A DNA stretch of 10,134 nucleotides from DATBDN01 sp036269895 (GTDB taxonomy: Bacteria; Actinomycetota; Thermoleophilia; Solirubrobacterales; Thermoleophilaceae): NCBI GenBank assembly GCA_036269895.1, contig DATBDN010000034.1, positions 1-10,134 of the forward strand. The letters run 5' to 3'. Each line of letters begins with the position of its first letter. Position 1 is the first letter of the stretch. A program made the translations under genes and the position numbers. Below are positions 6,022-10,134 of this stretch, piece by piece. Under the pieces are notes generated by a model, which did no database searches, had not been told where the DNA came from, and worked only from the letters and a program-made list of their open reading frames with translations.

Positions 6022-7440
6022 ATGGCGAAGGACGATCTGCCGCAGGGGCGCGTCCGCCGCACCGCCAAGGTGGGGACGGTGATCGGCTCCCAGAGTGCGC
6101 GCTATGCCGGCACCCGCGCGGCCAACATCGCGCGCTCGAAGGAGAAGGCAACCGAGGCGATGGACGCCCGCCATCTCGAGGCAGCAGAGCGCATGGTCGA
6201 CGTGCTCGGGACGATGAAGGGCGCCGCGATGAAGATCGGGCAGCTTGCGTCGTTCATCGACACTGAGTTCATCCCGGAGGAGTACCGCGAGCTCTACCAG
6301 GACAAGCTCTCGACGCTGCGCAGCGAGGCGCCGTCGATGCCCTGGAAGAAGGTCAAGGGCGTGCTCGAGGAGGAGTGGGACGGCGAGCCCGTCGAGGAGC
6401 TGTTCGAGGACTTCGAGCACGACGCCGCCGCGGCGGCGTCAATCGGGCAGGTTCACCGCGCTGTGCTGCCCGACGGCCGCAAGGTGGCCGTGAAGGTGCA
6501 GTACCCCGGCATCGCCGAGGCGCTGCGCGCCGACCTACAGAACGCGCAGATGCTCATGCGCATGGCGAAGGCGCTCGCGCCGGGACTGGATGCGCGCGCC
6601 GCCGCCGCGGAGCTCAAGGAGCGCGTGCTCGAGGAGCTCGACTACGAGTACGAGGCGCAGAACCAGCGGACGTTCTCGCGCGGCTACCGCGGCCATCCGT
6701 TCATCTACGTCCCCGACGTGATCACGCGGCTGTCGCGCCGACGCGTGCTGGTCACCGAGTGGGTCGACGGCTTCGGCTTCGACTACGTGAAGGAGCAGTC
6801 GCAGGAGGAGAAGGACCGCTTCGGCGAGATCGTCTTCCGCTTCTGCTTCGGCTCGATCTACCACCTGCAGCACTTCAACGCCGATGCCCATCCCGGCAAC
6901 TACCTGCTCATGGAGGACGGGAAGGTCGCCTTCCTCGACTTCGGCATGACCAAGCAGCTCGACAGCGAGCAGATCGAGCTCGAGGTGACGGCGATCGCGG
7001 CGGCGTTCGACAACGATCCCGAGCGGCTGCGCGCGGCGCTGCATGACCTCGGCTTCGTGCACAAGCCCGAACGCGTGGATGCCGAGCGGCTGATGGAGCA
7101 CGTGCGCGCGGTCGGCGGCTGGTACATGGAGGAGCGCGACGTCACGATCGACTCGAAGCTCGTGATGAACGCGATCGCGGCGGTCACCGATCCGCGGTCA
7201 GGCTTCTACGACCTTTGGCGGCGCGAGAACATCCCCGCGAACGAGCTGATGGGCCGGCGGATGGAGACCGGCGTCCTGGCGGTGCTGGGGCAGCTGCGGG
7301 CGACGCGCAACTGGTGCCGGATCGGCCGTGAGTGGTGGTTCGGCGACGAGCCGATCACGGAGCTCGGCCGCGAGGAGTGGGCGTATTTCGAGCCGCGCGG
7401 GGAGAAGCGCGCGCAGAAGTTCATCGCCCGCGGCAGGTGA
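6022..7440 (+). CDS. ABC1/UbiB (AarF)-family atypical protein kinase-like protein
   Basis: This 472-residue protein has the full set of ABC1-family motifs: the KxGQ signature KIGQ at 71-74, the Ala-rich nucleotide loop AAAAASIGQVH at 135-145, the VAVK lysine K158, the LDYEYEAQNQ helix near 211-220, the catalytic loop NADAHPGN at 286-293 (D288, N293) and the metal-binding DFG at 306-308. Family members are ATPase/kinase-like proteins; UbiB itself supports ubiquinone synthesis, and other members act in lipid or quinone metabolism. The substrate here is unknown, and an actinobacterium would be expected to make menaquinone, so the name ubiB would be unsafe. No C-terminal membrane helices are evident, unlike proteobacterial UbiB, so it is probably cytosolic or peripheral. 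ATG 6022 is the first plausible start, with GAGG directly abutting it and no spaced Shine-Dalgarno. The stop overlaps the LOG-family start as GTGA. Confidence 0.93.
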   Translation: MAKDDLPQGRVRRTAKVGTVIGSQSARYAGTRAANIARSKEKATEAMDARHLEAAERMVDVLGTMKGAAMKIGQLASFIDTEFIPEEYRELYQDKLSTLRSEAPSMPWKKVKGVLEEEWDGEPVEELFEDFEHDAAAAASIGQVHRAVLPDGRKVAVKVQYPGIAEALRADLQNAQMLMRMAKALAPGLDARAAAAELKERVLEELDYEYEAQNQRTFSRGYRGHPFIYVPDVITRLSRRRVLVTEWVDGFGFDYVKEQSQEEKDRFGEIVFRFCFGSIYHLQHFNADAHPGNYLLMEDGKVAFLDFGMTKQLDSEQIELEVTAIAAAFDNDPERLRAALHDLGFVHKPERVDAERLMEHVRAVGGWYMEERDVTIDSKLVMNAIAAVTDPRSGFYDLWRRENIPANELMGRRMETGVLAVLGQLRATRNWCRIGREWWFGDEPITELGREEWAYFEPRGEKRAQKFIARGR

Positions 7441-8153
7441 GCACGCCGCGCACTCCCGACGAGGAGATCATCCAGGCGCAGGCGCCGGTCGTCCAGGAGA
7501 CGCTGGACGACCAGCAGCGCATCGCGCGGATCCACCGCGAGCTCGAGCGCGGGTTCGAGCTGCTGCGCGGCGTCGGGTGCGCGGTCTCGGTGTTCGGGTC
7601 GGCGCGCGTGCCGCCCGGCGATCCGGAGTACGAGCTGGCGCGGTCGGTGGGGCGCGAGCTCAGCCGTGACGGCATGGACATCATCACCGGCGGCGGGCCG
7701 GGGATCATGGAGGCCGCGAACCGCGGGGCGAAGGAGGGCGGCTCGCTCTCGATCGGGTTGAACATCGAGCTGCCGTTCGAGCAGCACGAGAACCCGTACC
7801 TCGACGTCGAGATGACGTGCCATTACTTCTTCACGCGCAAGCTGTTCTTCGTGCGTTACGCGATCGGCTTCGTCGTCTTCCCCGGCGGCTTCGGGACGAT
7901 GGACGAGCTGTTCGAGGCGCTCACGCTGAGCCAGACCGGCAAGACCCGGCACTTCCCGATCGTGCTGGTTGGGTCCGCCTACTGGCAGGGGCTGGTCGAC
8001 TGGTTACGTGTGCGGATGGTCGACGACGGAATGATCTCGCCGGGGGACCTCGACCTGTTCATCGTCTGCGACGACCCGCAGGACATCGTCGCCGCCGTCT
8101 TCCGCGGTGCCGAGCTTCAGGGCTTTCCCTGTGGCAGAGGCGCCGCGGGATAG
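7437..8153 (+). CDS. LOG-family (TIGR00730) Rossmann-fold nucleotide-binding protein
   Basis: This 238-residue protein belongs to the 'lysine decarboxylase-like' LOG family. Characterised members are phosphoribohydrolases that split nucleoside 5'-monophosphates, including cytokinin nucleotides, into base and ribose 5-phosphate. Visible motifs are VFGSARVP at 52-59, TGGGPGIMEAAN at 84-95, the pair R134-K135 in FFTRKLFF, and the hallmark PGGFGTMDE at 149-157 with E157. The charged helical N-terminus (about 45 residues before the Rossmann fold) is longer than in small plant-type LOG proteins and is typical of the larger bacterial TIGR00730 group, whose substrates are mostly untested. GTG 7437 overlaps the ABC1 TGA (GTGA) and gives MSTPRTPDEE; the longer frame to 7332 is antisense-free but lies wholly inside the kinase gene. 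The last 37 bp overlap the 3' end of the PLD gene on the other strand. Confidence 0.9.
   Translation: MSTPRTPDEEIIQAQAPVVQETLDDQQRIARIHRELERGFELLRGVGCAVSVFGSARVPPGDPEYELARSVGRELSRDGMDIITGGGPGIMEAANRGAKEGGSLSIGLNIELPFEQHENPYLDVEMTCHYFFTRKLFFVRYAIGFVVFPGGFGTMDELFEALTLSQTGKTRHFPIVLVGSAYWQGLVDWLRVRMVDDGMISPGDLDLFIVCDDPQDIVAAVFRGAELQGFPCGRGAAG
8117..8153. other. 37-bp antisense overlap of the LOG and PLD 3' ends
   Basis: The LOG-family TAG (8151-8153) and the PLD TGA (8117-8119 on the complement) interlock, so each gene's last dozen codons are encoded opposite the other's. No hairpin-plus-U terminator is visible here. The overlapping C-terminal tails (FPCGRGAAG and PAAPLPQGKP) look non-conserved, as expected for a tail extension created by loss of a nearer stop. 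Confidence 0.75.
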
Positions 8154-9157
8154 CGGACGCGGATCGCGTCGACGAAGGCCGCCATGCGGTCGGCGACCTG
8201 GGCGTCGCGGATCTCGAGCACGTTCTCGGCGTTCTGCTCCCCGGAGTGCGACAGGTTGAAGCTGCCGATGAACGCGACGTCATCGCAGACCGTGACCTTG
8301 GCGTGCATATAGTCGTGGACCGACTCGGGGCTGTAGGGCGTCGAGGGCTTGCCGCTGAAGTCGCCCCGCTCGAGCACGCGCTCGATCAGGGGCAGCTTCC
8401 AGGCCGCGTTCCCGTTCTCGTACCACTGGCCGAAAACCTGCTGCATCTGGGTCCCGTCGACGACACCGGCGACGTCGACGTGGCCGTCACTGACGACGTG
8501 GGCGAGGATCGCGAGGATCGGCGAGGTAGTTATGACCGGCGAGGCGATCCTGATTCGGCGCCGCGCGCGATGGATCGCGCCCGAGATGTGCTCGGAGAGG
8601 TCATCGCCGCGCCCCGGGCAGAACCACGGGCGGATCTGCGCCCGCGGCGAGTCGAAGTTGCCACTGCCATCGACTTCGGCGGTGCGCCACAGCTCCTCGA
8701 AGTTCTGCCGGAACGCGTGCGCCACGCCGGCGTCGGATAGCTGTGCGATCACGTTCTCCTGGCGCGTCCAGGAGTCGATCGTCCAGTTCATGGAGCCTGT
8801 CCACACATCGCGCGAGTCGCGGACTACGTACTTGTGGTGCATCAGGTCGCGGTCACCTGGTATCGGCTTGATTGGGACGCCGAGCGTCTCGAGGATCGAC
8901 GGGTCCGTCGACGGCGGCGGCGGGACGGGGATCGGATTGACGTGGTCGAGGTTGTAGACGAGACGGACCTGGACGCCGCGTGCCTGAGCGGCACGGATCG
9001 CATCGGCGACTTGGTCGCCGATCTCGCCGGGTAGGCGGACGTCGTAGAGAGCGAGCTCGAGCGACTGCCTGGCCGGCTCGATGAAGTCGACGATGCGCTT
9101 CGCGATCTCCTCGGCGGACTGGCCGCCGTCGGTCAGCTCGTGGAGCTCGAGACTCAG
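8117..9157 (-). CDS. Phospholipase D-like protein with two HKD motifs (probable CTG start)
   Basis: This PLD-superfamily phosphodiesterase/nuclease-like protein is 346 residues long if it starts at CTG 9157. Both catalytic HKD motifs are intact: HHKYVVRD with GSMN (H107, K109, D114, N124) and HAKVTVCD with GSFN (H285, K287, D292, N301), so one chain can form the two-lobed active site. The first lobe's strand-helix-strand (SLELALYDVRL, then GVQVRLVYNLDHV) lies at about residues 32-70, followed by a Pro-rich insert VPVPPPPSTD. There is no signal peptide or membrane helix. The substrate is unknown; DNA, phospholipid headgroups and cardiolipin-like reactions all use this fold. The only conventional start is ATG 8842, immediately before the first HKD; it would delete the whole first half of lobe 1. 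The frame is open without ATG, GTG or TTG from the stop at 9197 to 8843. CTG 9157 overlaps the prs stop as CTGA, and CTG 9136 is the alternative. Confidence 0.85.
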   Translation of the reverse strand: MSLELHELTDGGQSAEEIAKRIVDFIEPARQSLELALYDVRLPGEIGDQVADAIRAAQARGVQVRLVYNLDHVNPIPVPPPPSTDPSILETLGVPIKPIPGDRDLMHHKYVVRDSRDVWTGSMNWTIDSWTRQENVIAQLSDAGVAHAFRQNFEELWRTAEVDGSGNFDSPRAQIRPWFCPGRGDDLSEHISGAIHRARRRIRIASPVITTSPILAILAHVVSDGHVDVAGVVDGTQMQQVFGQWYENGNAAWKLPLIERVLERGDFSGKPSTPYSPESVHDYMHAKVTVCDDVAFIGSFNLSHSGEQNAENVLEIRDAQVADRMAAFVDAIRVRYPAAPLPQGKP

Positions 9158-10134
9158 AAGAGCTGGTTCTCGCCGGCGAAGATTTCTGAGACGGAGTCAT
9201 CCGTGAAGATCTTGCGGATCGACTCTGTCAGCAGGTCCGCGGTCGAGATGACGCGGATCATCTCGGGGTGGTCGTCGCGGATCGGGATCGTGTCGGTCAC
9301 GACTATCCCCGACAGCGGCGAGTTGCAGAGGTTCTCGAAGGCGTTGCCCGAGAACACGCCGTGGGTCGCGACCGCGTAGACCTCCTTGGCGCCCTCGTCC
9401 ATGACGGTCCGCGCCGCGGCCGCGAGCGTGCCGCCGGTGTCGATCATGTCGTCGACGATGACGGCGACCTTGTCCTTGACGTCACCGATCACGCGCCCGA
9501 TCTCGGCGACACCGTGAGCGGGCCGTTCCTTCTCCATGAGCGCGTAGGGCGCGCCGACCTTGCGCGCGAAGTTGCGCGTGAGCTTCACGCGGCCGGCGTC
9601 GGGGGCCACGATGACGCGCTCGTCGGTGTCGGCGACCTGGTCGTGCACGTATTGGCTGAGCATCGGCAGCGCGGTCATGTGGTCGACCGGCGTCTGTGCG
9701 CTGAAGAAGCCCTGCAACTGACCTGCATGCAGGTCCATGGTGAGCAGACGGCTGATGCCCGCGGTCTCGAGCATGCGCGCTACGAGACGGGCGGTGATCG
9801 GCTCGCGCGGCGCCGACTTCTTGTCCTGGCGCGAGTAGCCGTACCACGGCGTGACGGCGATCACGCGGTGCGCAGAGGCGCCCACCGCGGCGTCGATCAT
9901 GATCAGCAGCTCGACGAGCGCGTCGTTGGCGGTCAGGCCGGCGCGCTCGTTGCCGGCGGTCGACTGGACGAGGAAGATGTCGGCGCCGCGGACGGACTCC
10001 TCGAAGCGGCAGTAGATCTCGCCGTTGCTGAAGGTCTTCAGGCCGGGGTTCGTGAGGGTGACGCCGAGCCGGCTCGCGATCTTCGCGCCGAGCTGTTCGC
10101 TGGAGCGACCCGCGGCGATCATCAGCCGCTTGTC
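9154..10134 (-). CDS. prs: Ribose-phosphate pyrophosphokinase (PRPP synthetase), 5' end outside window
   Basis: Prs converts ribose 5-phosphate and ATP to PRPP, the precursor of purines, pyrimidines, NAD, His and Trp. The frame is open to the window edge and reads DKRLMIAAGRS there, matching the family's 'KRLMxFSGR' start, so only a few N-terminal residues are missing and the Met at 10122 is internal. Numbered from that Met, it shows FSNGE (31-35), the ATP-loop region YGYSRQDKKSAPREPI (94-109), the catalytic/metal region LHAGQLQGFF (131-140), VAPDAG (172-177) and the PRPP-binding loop VDDMIDTGGT (223-232). Where most Prs proteins read roughly QSTxxPxNDNLMELL, this one reads QSTAGNERAGLTANDALVELL, about six residues longer. 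The gene is likely co-transcribed with the PLD gene behind it. By the usual order, glmU should lie just upstream, off the window. Confidence 0.96.
   Translation of the reverse strand, partial: DKRLMIAAGRSSEQLGAKIASRLGVTLTNPGLKTFSNGEIYCRFEESVRGADIFLVQSTAGNERAGLTANDALVELLIMIDAAVGASAHRVIAVTPWYGYSRQDKKSAPREPITARLVARMLETAGISRLLTMDLHAGQLQGFFSAQTPVDHMTALPMLSQYVHDQVADTDERVIVAPDAGRVKLTRNFARKVGAPYALMEKERPAHGVAEIGRVIGDVKDKVAVIVDDMIDTGGTLAAAARTVMDEGAKEVYAVATHGVFSGNAFENLCNSPLSGIVVTDTIPIRDDHPEMIRVISTADLLTESIRKIFTDDSVSEIFAGENQLF

Noticed and set aside
5980..6420. Upstream extension of the rplY frame (to a 382-codon frame)
   Set aside because: The added part is antisense to the conserved N-terminus of the ABC1 protein (KIGQ region), and L25 proteins begin at the MATNRPTIDV position.
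7332..7436. Upstream extension of the LOG-family gene
   Set aside because: It lies wholly within the conserved C-terminal part of the kinase gene and encodes Arg-rich sequence unlike the family. GTG 7437 has the coupled GTGA geometry.
8902..8935. Short CGG-type repeat (Pro-rich run) in the PLD gene
   Set aside because: It encodes four Pro codons in a loop between conserved elements. It is too short to call a repeat element.
8853..9200. Minus-strand open frame (115 codons) at the prs-PLD junction, with an ATG
   Set aside because: Its product is Arg/Pro-rich without motifs. The neighbouring frame carries the PLD fold continuously into the HKD motif, so no frameshift is needed to join them.

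Overview
The window looks like a compact, GC-rich chromosome segment from an actinobacterial-type organism. The layout, the long acidic-tailed L25, the secreted family-6 glycosidase and the near absence of Shine-Dalgarno sequences would suit a soil actinobacterium such as the Thermoleophilia/Solirubrobacterales. That placement is an impression from protein style and base composition, not a measured result. Nine protein genes fill almost the whole window. No gap exceeds 60 bp, and I see no RNA gene, IS element, CRISPR array or attachment site.

Layout, right to left along the minus strand. (1) prs (PRPP synthetase; its 5' end lies beyond the right edge) is followed at once by a two-HKD phospholipase D-like protein. 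That protein has no ATG, GTG or TTG start in its coding frame upstream of the first catalytic motif. (2) A plus-strand pair comes next: an ABC1/UbiB-type atypical kinase and a LOG-family (TIGR00730) protein joined by a GTGA overlap. The pair converges on the PLD gene, with a 37-bp 3' overlap. (3) A minus-strand run holds rplY (L25/CTC), pth (peptidyl-tRNA hydrolase) and a secreted GH6-like glycosidase joined to pth by an ATGA overlap. (4) A plus-strand GNAT acetyltransferase converges on the GH6 gene and diverges from mfd, with only 17 bp between the two start codons. (5) mfd (transcription-repair coupling factor) runs off the left edge, lacking roughly its last 100 or so residues.

The housekeeping skeleton prs, ctc/rplY, pth, mfd is the old glmU-prs-ctc-pth-mfd order known from Bacillus subtilis (gcaD-prs-ctc-spoVC-fin-mfd). 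Here it is kept in order and strand but split by five accessory genes, three of them on the opposite strand. The skeleton covers PRPP supply, ribosome and translation quality control, and repair of transcription-blocking lesions. The inserted genes have no obvious common task. The one plausible metabolic link is that LOG enzymes can release ribose 5-phosphate, the substrate of Prs.

The most unusual signals are two genes (PLD and pth) whose conserved N-termini lie upstream of any ATG/GTG/TTG codon. In both, an in-frame CTG sits at the stop codon of the preceding gene in the same local context (CTGAGYCTC). The GH6-like protein also has several substitutions around the expected active site.
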